Positions 36,168 to 45,658 are shown, counted from the stretch's first letter. The stretch: 64,000 nt of DNA from Bifidobacterium myosotis (GCF_002259745.1 NZ_MWWW01000004.1:186001-250000); one strand, 5' to 3'. Numbers and translations: made by a program. The notes: a model not told the origin generated them from the sequence alone.

Positions 36168-36518
36168 GGCTGCTCCTTCGCGCGGCTCCATAACGGTGTC
36201 GCATACGTTCGGCATCGGACGTAAGTAAGGGCGATTCGCGGATGACGACCATCCCATCGCCCTATGAATTCCGGCGATCGCGGAAACGCCGGATTAGCCT
36301 TCATCGTAGAAAAACCGCTCTCCCCGCGTGGTGGAGAAATCGTTGGTCAGGTAGACGAACGGAAACTGTTCAGACGGCCGGCAATCCCGCTGCCGGACCA
36401 TCCGTCAAGCCCGTTCCGCCGCCTCAGCGCGGCACGCACGCCCTCGTCTGCCAGACGCGATTGTGAATCCCCGGCTGGCCATCACCACATCTGGCCGACC
36501 GCCCATCGCCCGTGAGCG
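36168..36518 (-). other. Spacer upstream of the GH127 gene
   Basis: 351 nt with no supportable gene and no clear terminator. A small CCGGCA / TGCCGG hairpin lies near 36380-36403. The promoter of the GH127 gene is expected here, but no operator of the kinds seen upstream of the galactoside or arabinose genes was found. Confidence 0.3.
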
Positions 36519-37262
36519 CTACTCCCCCGGCACCTCCTGTCCGGGGCACGAGTGGAGCACGGCGAGCATGGCGTCCTTTTCGGCAGAGGTGACGGTGAGA
36601 TGGTATTTGTCCTTGACGCCGATCTGACGGGCCACGTATTGGCAGCGATAGGCGGAGTTGGTGGGCAGCCAGTAGGCGGCCGAAGCGGAGCCCTTCTCCT
36701 GATTGGCCGGCCCGTCCACAGCCAACAGGTTGTATGGATCGTTGCCGAACTGATGGCGTTCGGCGGTGGTCCAGTCGCGGGCGCCCGACTGCCATGCGTT
36801 TTCAAGGGCCACCACATGGTCGATCTGGACTTTGGCGCTGGTGGTCCGGCCGCGCACGAATTGGATGGTCTGGCCGGTGTACGGGTCGTCCAACGTGCCG
36901 GATTCGACCGTGCACAAGCCGGCGGACTTGTAGCGCACATCGATCAGGTCACGGGCGAGCACGTCCTCGCGCGCGTCGCAGCCGTTGCCGTCGGTGTCGG
37001 TTTCGCGGAAGCCGAAGGAATCACGATCATAGCCGGACGGGTCCTGACCGTCGTCCACGGTAAGCCGGTTCAACGTGTCCGCTGCCGAACCGGTGGCCGT
37101 GTAGCCGCCGGTGATGCGTGCCGCGTCCGAGCTGACCTGCGGCAGCAACAGTCCGACGGTCACACCGATGATGACGGCAAGCACCACCAGAATCAGGATG
37201 CGCTCCAGCGGGCTCGAAGCGTTCGGACGGCGGCGGAAATGTGCGGAATTACGACGCGCCAT
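36519..37262 (-). CDS. Membrane-anchored DUF1524 (HNH-type) putative nuclease
   Basis: 247 residues. A basic N-terminus and a signal anchor at about 21-43 (ILILVVLAVIIGVTVGLLLP) precede an outer domain with the DUF1524 hallmarks: RDLIDVRYKSAGLCTVESG, the HNH His in QIDHVVALENAWQSGARDW and NLLAVDGPANQEKGSASAAYWLP. The relatives are secreted HNH nucleases of actinobacteria. Localisation outside the cell suggests degradation of external DNA or nucleotide scavenging. There is no ribosome site before the ATG. It lies in the same-strand run with sugar genes, 52 nt after the aldo/keto reductase, with no obvious metabolic link. Confidence 0.85.
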   Translation of the reverse strand: MARRNSAHFRRRPNASSPLERILILVVLAVIIGVTVGLLLPQVSSDAARITGGYTATGSAADTLNRLTVDDGQDPSGYDRDSFGFRETDTDGNGCDAREDVLARDLIDVRYKSAGLCTVESGTLDDPYTGQTIQFVRGRTTSAKVQIDHVVALENAWQSGARDWTTAERHQFGNDPYNLLAVDGPANQEKGSASAAYWLPTNSAYRCQYVARQIGVKDKYHLTVTSAEKDAMLAVLHSCPGQEVPGE

Positions 37263-37314
37263 TGATCAATCAATCCGTCAGTCAGTCCAGTCAACCAATC
37301 AATCAACCGCTCGA

Positions 37315-38184
37315 TCAGGCGTAGGTGAAGGTGGCCGGATCGTGGCCGGCGCGCGTCGGACCGTCGAGCGCGTCAATCGCCGCATGCTCCTCGGCCGTAA
37401 GCGCGAAGCCGAACAAATCGAGGTTCTCCCGCTGGCGCTCCGCATGCACGGACTTGGGGATGATGATCGTGCCGTTCTCGATGTGCCAGCGCAGAATCAC
37501 CTGCGCCGGGCTCACGCCGTGCGCCTCGGCGATGCGGGCGATGGTGCCGTCGCCGGCGTTCAGGTCGGCTCCACGAGCCATCGGCGAATACGCCTCGACG
37601 GCGATCCCCTGCTCCTTGCAGTAGGCGACAACCTCGCGCTGCTGCCACGTCGGATGCAGTTCGATCTGGTTCACGGCCGGACGCGACCCGGTCTCCTCAT
37701 ACAGGCGCTTCAAATCGGCGGGCATGAAGTTGCACACGCCGAGCGTGCGCGCACGTCCCTCCTCGCGCAGCTTGACGAACGCCTTCCAGGTCTCCCCGCT
37801 GCGCCAGTCGAACGGGGTAGGCCAGTGGATCATGTACATGTCCACGTAGTCGAGCTGCAGCTTGGCGAGCGAATCATCGAAGGCGCGCAACGCGGAATCG
37901 TAGCCCTGCTGCGAGTCGCGCAGTTTGGTGGTGACCCACAGGGTCTCGCGCTTGGCGCCCGTGTTGTAACCGGTGGCGGCGAGCGCACGACCCACACCGG
38001 CCTCGTTGTTGTAACCGGCCGCACCGTCGATGTGGCGGTAGCCGGCCTCGAGCGCGGATTCCACGACCGGCGTGACCCCGTCATCGTCGATGCGCAGCAC
38101 ACCGAGCCCGATCTGCGGGATGGAGTGGCCGTCCTTCAGTGCGATGTCCGGCACGTTGGCTGGGTTGATGTGACCGTTGGTCAT
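37315..38184 (-). CDS. Aldo/keto reductase (2,5-diketo-gluconate reductase type)
   Basis: 289 residues with AAGGAG before the ATG. The catalytic tetrad of the AKR superfamily is present: Asp53, Tyr58, Lys87 and His120 (MIHWP). NADPH-binding residues lie in the C-terminal IIPKSVHAERQRENLDLFGF. It reduces aldehydes or sugars with NAD(P)H; the AKR5-like sequence suggests keto-sugar or small carbonyl substrates. It lies 99 nt downstream of the LacI regulator gene on the same strand, so it may belong to the galactoside operon by read-through. The exact substrate is unknown. Confidence 0.87.
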   Translation of the reverse strand: MTNGHINPANVPDIALKDGHSIPQIGLGVLRIDDDGVTPVVESALEAGYRHIDGAAGYNNEAGVGRALAATGYNTGAKRETLWVTTKLRDSQQGYDSALRAFDDSLAKLQLDYVDMYMIHWPTPFDWRSGETWKAFVKLREEGRARTLGVCNFMPADLKRLYEETGSRPAVNQIELHPTWQQREVVAYCKEQGIAVEAYSPMARGADLNAGDGTIARIAEAHGVSPAQVILRWHIENGTIIIPKSVHAERQRENLDLFGFALTAEEHAAIDALDGPTRAGHDPATFTYA

Positions 38185-38283
38185 GATTGCTGCTCCTTGT
38201 GCTGCGTTATGCCGCGTCCGGTTGGCGGCCGGTTGCGCTTGCGACTACACGCCACTGTACACGCTGTGCCTGCTGGCCGGCCG

Positions 38284-39339
38284 TCACCGTGTGGACGCCC
38301 GTGCGACGACCCGCGACTCGCAGGTCAGCAGTTCGGGCTTGGAGACACGTCCGTGGATACGTCCGAGAATGCGGTCCACTGCGGTGGGGGCGGTCCAATC
38401 GAGCCTGGAATCCATGGAAGTCAGCGGAATCTGGAGGTATGGGGCCTCTTCGTTGTTGTCGAAGCCAATCACCTGTACTTGGCCCGGCACCTCATAGCCC
38501 GAGGTGCGCAGCGCGGTGAGCGCGCCGATGGCGAGCTGATCGTTCAGCGCCACCACGCCGTCGAACGGTACGCCGGAGTCGATGAGATGCTGTGTCACGC
38601 GGGCGCCGGCGCCGATGGTCCAGTCCTGATCGGTGACGCCGATCAGTCGCGGGTCGATGGACAGCCCACGGCGATGCGTCTCTTCGATAATTCCTCGCAA
38701 ACGCAACTGGGCGTTGCCTTCCACGACCTTGAGCAGCGCGGATTCGTCGTAGGTACCGCGCGCGCCCACCACAGCCAGATGCCGGGAGCCGTGGTCATAA
38801 AGGTATCCGGCCGCGGTGGCGGCGGCCCCCACATCGTCCGGAGTCACATGGTCGGCGATGTCCCATGTGGTACGCGCGCCGACGATGACCAAGGGGAAAG
38901 CGACCTTGAGATCGTCGGGCGAGATGGTCTCCACCTCGCTCATCGACAGAATCATGCCGTCGGATACCGTGGAATTGAATTTCCTCAGCAGGTCGCGGGC
39001 GCCCTTGGCCGAGCCTTCCGCGTATGTGGTGACGTATACGGAGTAGTCGCGCCGACGCGCCGCATCGATGATGCGATTGGCGAGCTCGGCCAGATACGGC
39101 GGGGTGAGCGAGGGCACGGCGAGGGTGATGAAACCGGTGTGGTCCCGATTGAGGTTGCGGGCCGCCACATTGACGCGGTAGTCGAGATCCTTGATGACCT
39201 GTTCGACTTTGGCGCGTGTTTCGTCGGTCATGCGACCGGAGCCGTTGATCACGTTCGAGGCGGTCTTGAGCGACACCCCGGCCGCCTGTGCCACGTCGCG
39301 CAAGGTGGCACGTTTCCGACCCGGCCTTACCTCACTCAT
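38284..39339 (-). CDS. LacI-family transcriptional regulator of galactoside utilisation (GalR-like)
   Basis: 351 residues from the ATG at 39339 (AAGGAG 10 nt upstream). The N-terminal LacI helix-turn-helix is ATLRDVAQAAGVSLKTASNVINGSGRM, followed by a hinge (LDYRVNVAARNLNRDHTGFI) and a periplasmic-binding-like sensor domain. The nearest gene upstream encodes a GH42 beta-galactosidase, and the order SBP-permease-permease-GH42-LacI equals galCDEGR described in B. breve. It probably represses the operon until galacto-oligosaccharide or galactose binds. The probable sites are the two palindromes at 45613-45658. Confidence 0.85.
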   Translation of the reverse strand: MSEVRPGRKRATLRDVAQAAGVSLKTASNVINGSGRMTDETRAKVEQVIKDLDYRVNVAARNLNRDHTGFITLAVPSLTPPYLAELANRIIDAARRRDYSVYVTTYAEGSAKGARDLLRKFNSTVSDGMILSMSEVETISPDDLKVAFPLVIVGARTTWDIADHVTPDDVGAAATAAGYLYDHGSRHLAVVGARGTYDESALLKVVEGNAQLRLRGIIEETHRRGLSIDPRLIGVTDQDWTIGAGARVTQHLIDSGVPFDGVVALNDQLAIGALTALRTSGYEVPGQVQVIGFDNNEEAPYLQIPLTSMDSRLDWTAPTAVDRILGRIHGRVSKPELLTCESRVVARASTR

Positions 39340-39395
39340 GATGCGTGTACTCCTTGTGCCCACCGCCTATGCTGACTTCGCCATTCTACCCGCCC

Positions 39396-41645
39396 TTATT
39401 CCTGCCGGTGCACGGTTCTGGTGACGAGGATGGCGTTGCGCCGCAGCAGCCAGCCGTCGGCGACCCCGGTGATATCGATGCCATCGGCAATGTCGCCGGC
39501 CGACCCGCTTGGGCTGCGACTGCACCGGTGGGCGATGATCGGTTCGCCCGGCACGTCGTGAACGGCGACGGATTCCTTGGCTCGATTCATGTAGAAGTCG
39601 AAGCGCACGGCGCCGTCCGCGGATTCGCGCACGGTGTGGAGAATGCGAGGGGCGGGAGCGTTGGCGCCCGCCGCGTCCTCCGAGGGGACAGCGTTCGCGG
39701 TCGCAGCCGTCGGCCCAGCCGCGTCGCCATAATCTCCCGGCTTGACGCATGCGGGTTCGCCGAACCATGGCAGGCCATCCGCAGCGGCGGCAAGTCGCGC
39801 GATGGCATGACGGTCGAGGTCACAGCCCACGTAGATGGCGGCACCTTGCCCATAGGGGTGACTGGTGATGGCCGGCACGCCGTCGAGCTCCCAATCGGAG
39901 GCCGCGTCGCCGGCGTAGGTGGCCATTATGGTCGTGTCGGGCGCCGTGGAGGTCACGTCGTTCTGCCATAGGTGGGTTTCGAGACCGTTGGACAGGCCAA
40001 TCGTCACGGGTTCGCCTTCGGCTTCCGTCCCGAGAATGTTGAATTCCTCGCTGCGGACGCCAAGCATGTCGCGTAGAAGTCCGTCGCCGGCGCCGGGATA
40101 GCCGCCGAGTCCGGCGTGGAAGTGCTCGTCAACCAGCCCGGTGGCATACCCGACCACCACGTTGCCGCCAGCACGCACGAAATCGGCGATGCGGCGCACG
40201 TCCCGTTCGGAGAGCACCAGCACGGTAGGCAGGATGATGGTCTTGTACCCGCTCCAGTCATAGGCGAGGGGAACCACGTCGGCGCGGCGGCCGACGTCGA
40301 GGAGCCCCCGGTACCAGTCACGCACGTCATGCCAGTGGCTGAGCTTCATGCTGGGCAGCGTCTGGGAGCGGATGGCCCACTCGGATTCGGCGCTGAACAG
40401 GATGGCCGTGCCGGCACGCCTGAGTTCGGTGCCCTGCACGCCGGCCCGGGAAAGGGTCTCCAACGCCTCGCCGAGTTCGCATACGCCGCGGAACACCTTG
40501 GAGTCGGCACCGGCGTGGGGAACCATGGCGGAGTGGAACGCCTCGGCGCCCGAGGAGGACTGCCGCCATTGGAAGAAGTTGATGGCATCGGCGCCCATGG
40601 CCACATGGGCCAGACTGTCGCGCACGAGCTCGCCGGCGCGCTTGCGCGTGTTGAGCGGCTTCCATTGGACCGCGGAGGTGGAGTGTTCCATCACGTACCA
40701 CGGCCTGCCGCCGGAGAGCGAATCCATGAGCGCGTCCGAGCAGGCCAGCTCGTCCAGATGGGATTCGCCTTCGTGGAAGTAGTGGTCGTTGGATACGAAG
40801 TCTACCTCTCGGGCCCACTGCGCATAGTCCATCGTGCACTGGTCGGTGGAGACCATGAAGTTCGTGGTGAACGGCTTGTCGGGGCAGATCGCCTCGATCG
40901 CGTCGCGTTCGGCCTTGTAGAAATCGAGGAGCATGTCGTTGCCGAAGCGCTCGAAATCAAGCTGTTGGGGCGGGTTGACCATCGCGTCGCCACCCATGTG
41001 GCGTGGCAGCAGCACCTCGTCGAACGAGTTGACGTGCTGGGACCAGAAGGCCGTGCCCCAAGCCTCGTTGAGCGCCTCGATGGTGCCGTATTTCCGCTCG
41101 CACCACAGACGGAAGGCCTTGAGCGCGTCATCGGAGTAGTCGTACCGGTTGTTCCAGCCGTACTCGTTGCCCATATGCCATGCGGTGACGGTCGGGTTGT
41201 CCCGGTAGTGCTCGGCGAGCCTGCGGCACAGGTCCAGCGCGTACTGCCTGAACACCGGGCTGGTGGGACGCCAGCTCTGGCGGGAGCCCGCATTGACCAC
41301 ATGCCCGTATTTGTCGATCGGCAGGACTTCGGGGTGCGTCTCGTACAGCCACAGGGGCGCGGCGGCGGTGGCCGACGCGAGGTCCACGGCGATGCCGGCC
41401 GCGCCGAGCTGGTCGATGACCGAATCCAGCCAGTCGAACGTGAATTCGCCTTCGCGCGGTTCGATCCTATCCCAGCTGAAGATCGCCAACGCCACCGTGT
41501 TCACCTTGGCCTCGCGCATGAGACGAATGTCCTCGGCGACCATCTCGTCCGGCCACTGGTCCGGATTGTAATCACCACCGAACGCGATGCCGCGTCCCGA
41601 CTCCGTCAGCAGAGCCGGCCATCTGAACGGCCTACGAGCAGTCAT
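39396..41645 (-). CDS. Beta-galactosidase, GH42
   Basis: 749 residues from the ATG at 41645; a longer form starting at 41705 is less likely. The GH42 start is GIAFGGDYNPDQWPDEMVAEDIRLMREAKVN. The acid/base is Glu161 in HMGNEYGWN and the nucleophile Glu320 in WYVMEHSTSAVQW, and the A-B-C domain lengths are normal. There is no signal peptide, so it works inside the cell on imported beta-1,4 or beta-1,6 galacto-oligosaccharides. It is preceded by its ABC importer and followed by a LacI regulator, as in galG of the B. breve galactan locus. An Ala-rich linker (AAGPTAATANAVPSEDAAGA) lies in the C-terminal domain. Confidence 0.93.
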   Translation of the reverse strand: MTARRPFRWPALLTESGRGIAFGGDYNPDQWPDEMVAEDIRLMREAKVNTVALAIFSWDRIEPREGEFTFDWLDSVIDQLGAAGIAVDLASATAAAPLWLYETHPEVLPIDKYGHVVNAGSRQSWRPTSPVFRQYALDLCRRLAEHYRDNPTVTAWHMGNEYGWNNRYDYSDDALKAFRLWCERKYGTIEALNEAWGTAFWSQHVNSFDEVLLPRHMGGDAMVNPPQQLDFERFGNDMLLDFYKAERDAIEAICPDKPFTTNFMVSTDQCTMDYAQWAREVDFVSNDHYFHEGESHLDELACSDALMDSLSGGRPWYVMEHSTSAVQWKPLNTRKRAGELVRDSLAHVAMGADAINFFQWRQSSSGAEAFHSAMVPHAGADSKVFRGVCELGEALETLSRAGVQGTELRRAGTAILFSAESEWAIRSQTLPSMKLSHWHDVRDWYRGLLDVGRRADVVPLAYDWSGYKTIILPTVLVLSERDVRRIADFVRAGGNVVVGYATGLVDEHFHAGLGGYPGAGDGLLRDMLGVRSEEFNILGTEAEGEPVTIGLSNGLETHLWQNDVTSTAPDTTIMATYAGDAASDWELDGVPAITSHPYGQGAAIYVGCDLDRHAIARLAAAADGLPWFGEPACVKPGDYGDAAGPTAATANAVPSEDAAGANAPAPRILHTVRESADGAVRFDFYMNRAKESVAVHDVPGEPIIAHRCSRSPSGSAGDIADGIDITGVADGWLLRRNAILVTRTVHRQE

Positions 41646-41730
41646 ATCGATCAAATCCTTATTGTCTACCGGCTCGTGGCCGGTGTGGGTTTGCGTTTTA
41701 CGCACCCTGCTGGGCGTCTACGAAACTCCC

Positions 41731-41815
41731 CTCAGTTTCCCTGACTCCCCTCTGTGAGAGGGGGAGCTGTCGTCGCAGGCGACTGAGGGGAGCCTGCTGC
41801 GGGAAGCCCGCCTAC
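41731..41815. repeat. Bifidobacterial-type intergenic hairpin repeat
   Basis: CTCCCCTCT GTGAG AGGGGGAG followed by GTCGTCGCAGGCGAC and a closing GAGGGGAGCCTG. It lies between the second permease and GH42 genes and may act as an attenuator. It is related to the segments at 17830, 53010, 61150 and 62160. Confidence 0.6.
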
Positions 41816-41822
41816 GCGGGGC

Positions 41823-42830
41823 CTATTCCTTGACGGCACCTGCGGCGAGGCCGGACTGCCAGTACTTCTGCAGGCACAGGAACGCGATGACCAGCGGGAT
41901 GATCGTGATCAGCGAGCCCGTGATCACCAGGTTCTGGATCGCCTGACCACCCGCGGTGGACGCCTGGTCCTTCCACTGGTTCAGGCCGATCGTCAACGGA
42001 TACCAATTCGAATCCTTCAGCATGATCAACGGCAGGAAGTAGTTGTTCCACGTCGCCACGATCGTGAACAACGCCGTCGTCACGATACCCGGAGCCAACA
42101 GAGGCAGCGAGATCTGGAAGAAGGTGCGGAACTCTCCGGCGCCATCCACACGGGCGGCCTCGAGAAGCTCATCCGGCACGGCCTGATCGGAGAAGATCCA
42201 CATCAGGTACAAGCCGAACGTGGAGACCAGCGAGGGGATGATCATGGCCCACGGCGTGTTGGTCAGATTCAGCTTGGCGAACAGAAGGAACTGCGGCACG
42301 GCCAGGGCGATGCCCGGCACCGAGATGGCGCCGATGATGATGGCGAACACCGCCTTGCGGCCCGGGAAGCGGAACTTGGCCAGCGCGTAGCCGCCCATGA
42401 TCGCCAACAGGGTCGCGCCGCCAGCGCCCACCACCACGTACAGGATCGTGTTGATGAGCCAACGGGCGAAGATCCCCTCCTGGTAGGTGAACACCGTCAC
42501 GATGTTGTCCCACAAGGCGAACGACTTGCCGAAGCCCAAACCGAACGTCGAGGTGAAGTCCGCCTGCGTCTTCGTCGCGTTGATCACCAGGTAGACGAAC
42601 GGGAACAGGCAGTACACCGCGAAGATCGCACACACCACCGTCATCAGGGTCGAACGGCGGGGGTTGTTCACGTTCGCGAACCCGGCCTTCGCGCTCCTCC
42701 TGCGCTCCGCCGTCTCATCACGCGCGATGCGCTTCTGACGCTCACGCTCCGCCTTTTTCGCGGCCCGCTCCTGGGCCCTCAACTCCGCATCCGTCAAACG
42801 GGCGGAGGCGCCCGTAGTCGCAGCACTCAT
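41823..42830 (-). CDS. Sugar ABC transporter permease (MalG type), galactoside importer
   Basis: 335 residues from the ATG at 42830 (GAAGGAG 8 nt upstream). A highly charged cytoplasmic N-terminus (AQERAAKKAERERQKRIARD) is followed by six membrane helices and the MalG-type coupling loop LLEAARVDGAGEFRTFFQISLPLLAPG. It ends AFLCLQKYWQSGLAAGAVKE. It pairs with the MalF-type permease encoded 67 nt upstream; an ATPase is not encoded here, so a shared MsiK-like ATPase must drive it. This corresponds to galE of the B. breve galactan locus. Confidence 0.9.
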   Translation of the reverse strand: MSAATTGASARLTDAELRAQERAAKKAERERQKRIARDETAERRRSAKAGFANVNNPRRSTLMTVVCAIFAVYCLFPFVYLVINATKTQADFTSTFGLGFGKSFALWDNIVTVFTYQEGIFARWLINTILYVVVGAGGATLLAIMGGYALAKFRFPGRKAVFAIIIGAISVPGIALAVPQFLLFAKLNLTNTPWAMIIPSLVSTFGLYLMWIFSDQAVPDELLEAARVDGAGEFRTFFQISLPLLAPGIVTTALFTIVATWNNYFLPLIMLKDSNWYPLTIGLNQWKDQASTAGGQAIQNLVITGSLITIIPLVIAFLCLQKYWQSGLAAGAVKE

Positions 42831-42897
42831 CACGCACGCTCCTTCACCATCGCACGAACAACCTTGACCATCGCAACCGGAACAGCCATGCACATCA

Positions 42898-43866
42898 TCA
42901 CTTCATCTGCTCCTTCATGCTGTTCAGCTGCACCGCGTACGCGATCGCCATCGTGATGACCGCCATGGTGATAGCCAGGGCCGCCGCGTAGTTCGACTGG
43001 TTGCCGGTGAAGCTCAGGTTGTAGGCGTACATGTTCGGCGTGTAGTACGTCGTGATCGCATTGCCCGGCACCATGTTCTGCAAAATGCTCGGCTCGTTGA
43101 ACAACTGGAACGAACCGATGATCGAGAAGATCACCGTAATGGCCAGCGAGCCCCTGAGCTCCGGCAGCTTGATCGACTTCACGATCTGCCACTCGCTCGC
43201 GCCGTCGATGCTCGCCGCCTCGTACAGCGAATGCGGGATCGTGCTCAAAGACGAGTAGAAGATCAGCATGTTATAGCCCGTGAACTCCCACGTGTTGATG
43301 TTGCCGATCGAGGCGAGCAGCACGCTGGGCTTAAGCACGTCGATGTTGGTGCCGAGGAAGTCGTTCAGGGAGCCAACCAGACCGTACTTCGCGCCGTACA
43401 CGAAACCCCAGATCATGGTGGACACCACCGCCGGCACCGCGTAGGGCAGGAACGTGGAGATGCGGAAGAACTTCGTGCCATGCAGCTTCATCGAATCCAA
43501 GGCCAGCGCCATCGCCGCCGCCAGGAACAACATGATCGGCACCTGCACCACCGTGAACAAAGCCACGCGCCCCACCGAACTCCAGAACTGCTGATCCACG
43601 AACAGGCGGGTATAGTTTTCGACCCCGACGAATTTCGTGCCGCCCACCATCTGCTTCTTGAAGAACGAGATATAGATGGCGTACACGATCGGCACGATGA
43701 ACACGAACACGAACACCACCGCGAACGGCCACATGAACTTCCAGCCACGCCAATCCGCCTTATGCTTGTTCACCCGCGCCTCGGATGTGTGACTGGCCGC
43801 CAATTCGGGCAGAAGGCCCGTTGCGGACTGCGGCCGAAGACCGGGAACCACTGTTTGTTCGGACAT
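42898..43866 (-). CDS. Sugar ABC transporter permease (MalF type), galactoside importer
   Basis: 322 residues from the ATG at 43866; a longer start at 43953 overlaps the intercistronic hairpin and is unlikely. The cytoplasmic N-terminus runs to HKADWRGWK, then there are six helices (FMWPFAVVFVFVFIVPIVYAIY and others) and the EAA loop LYEAASIDGASEWQIVKSIKLPEL. With the MalG-type partner it forms the membrane channel for the oligosaccharide delivered by the upstream lipoprotein. It corresponds to galD of B. breve. Substrate specificity is inferred from the GH42 neighbour. Confidence 0.9.
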   Translation of the reverse strand: MSEQTVVPGLRPQSATGLLPELAASHTSEARVNKHKADWRGWKFMWPFAVVFVFVFIVPIVYAIYISFFKKQMVGGTKFVGVENYTRLFVDQQFWSSVGRVALFTVVQVPIMLFLAAAMALALDSMKLHGTKFFRISTFLPYAVPAVVSTMIWGFVYGAKYGLVGSLNDFLGTNIDVLKPSVLLASIGNINTWEFTGYNMLIFYSSLSTIPHSLYEAASIDGASEWQIVKSIKLPELRGSLAITVIFSIIGSFQLFNEPSILQNMVPGNAITTYYTPNMYAYNLSFTGNQSNYAAALAITMAVITMAIAYAVQLNSMKEQMK

Positions 43867-43929
43867 AATCGATGTTTTCCTTACAACATTCTTGTCGTAA
43901 CCCGGCCCATTCGACGTTCCGGGCATGGT

Positions 43930-43963
43930 GAAGGCGGGGACACTGGGGAGCATCCCCGCCTTC
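43930..43963 (-). promoter_or_regulatory. Intercistronic stem-loop after the galactoside-binding protein gene
   Basis: 11-bp perfect stem GAAGGCGGGGA / TCCCCGCCTTC with a 12-nt loop. It lies 134 nt past the SBP stop and 64 nt before the permease start, with no U-run. It probably stabilises the SBP message or attenuates read-through. Confidence 0.65.
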
Positions 43964-44097
43964 GATTGGACGGCGGCCGAGCGAGAGGAGATGGGCCCGA
44001 CCGCGGGCCTTGTGCGCGAATCTGCCGTCAGGGCAGACGCTGGGGAGGGAGAGGGACCGGACCGCTACGAATCTGCAGCCCGCGTCATGGAACCGCC

Positions 44098-45453
44098 CTA
44101 CTTGACGGTGACGGTGTATCCCTGATCCTTGCCCTGCTGGGCGAGCTTGTCGCCGTAGTTCTTCAGCGCCTGCTCGAGGGTGATCTCCTTGGAGTAGGCC
44201 TTGGAGACCTCGTCACCGTACGCGGACTGGGCGAACGGGTTGTACGGCAGGTACTGGAACTTCTCGGTCGGGCGCTGGGCCGCCGCGGAGAGCACCTCGT
44301 TCACGTTCTGGCCGCCGAAGTAGTCGTTGGTCTTCTTGTTGGCCTCGGTGGTCGGATCGACGAAAGCGTCGGACTGGAGGATCTTCTTCAGGGACGGGAA
44401 GGTGCCGGTGTCGGCCATGGTCTGGGCGCCTTCACCGTGGGTCAGGTACTCGACGAGCTTGTAGGCGGCGGCCTGGTTCTTGGAGAGCTTGACGACCGCG
44501 AGCGCGGAGCCGCCGTCCTCAGCGGAGACCTCCTGGCCTTCCTCCCACTGCGGCAGCTGGGCGACGCGCCAGTTGCCGGCCTGGTCCGGAGCGCCGGACA
44601 TGAGGTTGATCGGCATCCAGGCGCCGATGGTCAGGGAGGCGATAGTGCCGTCGTTGAGCTCGCGGTTCCAGTCGTCCGACCAGTTCGGGGTCTTGGTATC
44701 CACGAGATCCTCGTCGATGAGCTTCTGGACGAACTTGATGTAGCGCTGCATGCCCTCGTCCTTGGTCATGTCGATGGTGATGTTCTCGCCATCAACGGTC
44801 CACGGCTTGGCTCCGGCCTGCCAGATCTGGGCGGTGAAGGGCTGGTAGTCGTTCGACGTGCCGGCCAGATTGGTGATGTAGGAGCCGGTGGCGCGAATCT
44901 TCTTGGCGGCCTCGTAGTAGTCGTCCCAGGTCTTGATGGACTCGCCGTCCACACCGGCCTTGTCGAAGACGGCCTTGTTGTAGAAGAACATCTCGGGGCC
45001 GGAATCGATCGGCAGCGCGTACGGCTTGTTGTTGTACTGCAGCTTGTTCCACGGACCGGCGGCGAAATCGTCGGCCAGCTTGTCGGCACCGAACTGGCTC
45101 AGGTCCACCAGACCGTCCGTGACGGCGAACTGGGTGACGGTCGGGTCCTCGAGCATGACGACGTCCGGGGCGCCGTTGCCTGCGGCGATCGCGTTGGACA
45201 GTGCGGTGGAGGTCTTCTCGGCCGTACCGGTGTTGTTGAACTTGACGGTGATGCCGGGGTTGGCCTTCTCGAAGTCGGAGAGGATCGACTTCATCGAGTT
45301 GCCGGAATCCCAGCCCCAGAACACAAGCTCTGCCTTGTCGGCGTCACCCTGGTTGGCGGTGGTGTCGCCGTCATTGCTGCCTCCGCAGGCAGCGAGTCCG
45401 ATGAGCGCGGCCACGGCCACGGCCGCCGCGATGGCCTTCTTGGTGTTGCGCAT
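44098..45453 (-). CDS. Sugar ABC transporter, solute-binding lipoprotein (galactoside importer)
   Basis: 451 residues, ribosome site GGAAGGAG. The lipobox is LIGLAACG with lipidated Cys near residue 23, then an SBP_bac_1 fold (ELVFWGWDSGNSMKSILSDF, YALPIDSGPEMFFYNKAVFD, GIGAWMPINLMSG-like hinge region). It binds oligosaccharides outside the membrane and delivers them to the two permeases downstream. It is the first gene of the run and faces two operator-like palindromes 160-205 nt upstream. It is equivalent in position to galC of B. breve; exact ligands need not be identical. Confidence 0.9.
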   Translation of the reverse strand: MRNTKKAIAAAVAVAALIGLAACGGSNDGDTTANQGDADKAELVFWGWDSGNSMKSILSDFEKANPGITVKFNNTGTAEKTSTALSNAIAAGNGAPDVVMLEDPTVTQFAVTDGLVDLSQFGADKLADDFAAGPWNKLQYNNKPYALPIDSGPEMFFYNKAVFDKAGVDGESIKTWDDYYEAAKKIRATGSYITNLAGTSNDYQPFTAQIWQAGAKPWTVDGENITIDMTKDEGMQRYIKFVQKLIDEDLVDTKTPNWSDDWNRELNDGTIASLTIGAWMPINLMSGAPDQAGNWRVAQLPQWEEGQEVSAEDGGSALAVVKLSKNQAAAYKLVEYLTHGEGAQTMADTGTFPSLKKILQSDAFVDPTTEANKKTNDYFGGQNVNEVLSAAAQRPTEKFQYLPYNPFAQSAYGDEVSKAYSKEITLEQALKNYGDKLAQQGKDQGYTVTVK

Positions 45454-45612
45454 GTTGTCTCCTTCCGTATCGGCGGAACCGTTCTCTCACCCCACCGGGT
45501 CTTCCCGGAGGACCGGCCGTGCCGGACGCGACGCGGAACAGGACACTGCAATGGCCTGCTTCACACACGGTGAGCGAATGTTCCTCCAATCGCCTTCCTT
45601 TGGGTGTTTTCA

Positions 45613-45658
45613 TTGGTACACCCGTGTACCAACACCGACAATGATACACCTGTGTACC
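45613..45658. promoter_or_regulatory. Two LacI-type operators upstream of the galactoside operon
   Basis: Site 1 is TTGGTACAC-CC-GTGTACCAA (45613-45632). Site 2 is GATACAC-CT-GTGTACC (45643-45658). Centres are 28 nt apart. They share GGTACAC-NN-GTGTACC and sit between the SBP gene and the divergent MFS gene, in the 332-nt gap 45454-45785. They are probably bound by the GalR-like protein encoded at 38284-39339. Confidence 0.7.
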
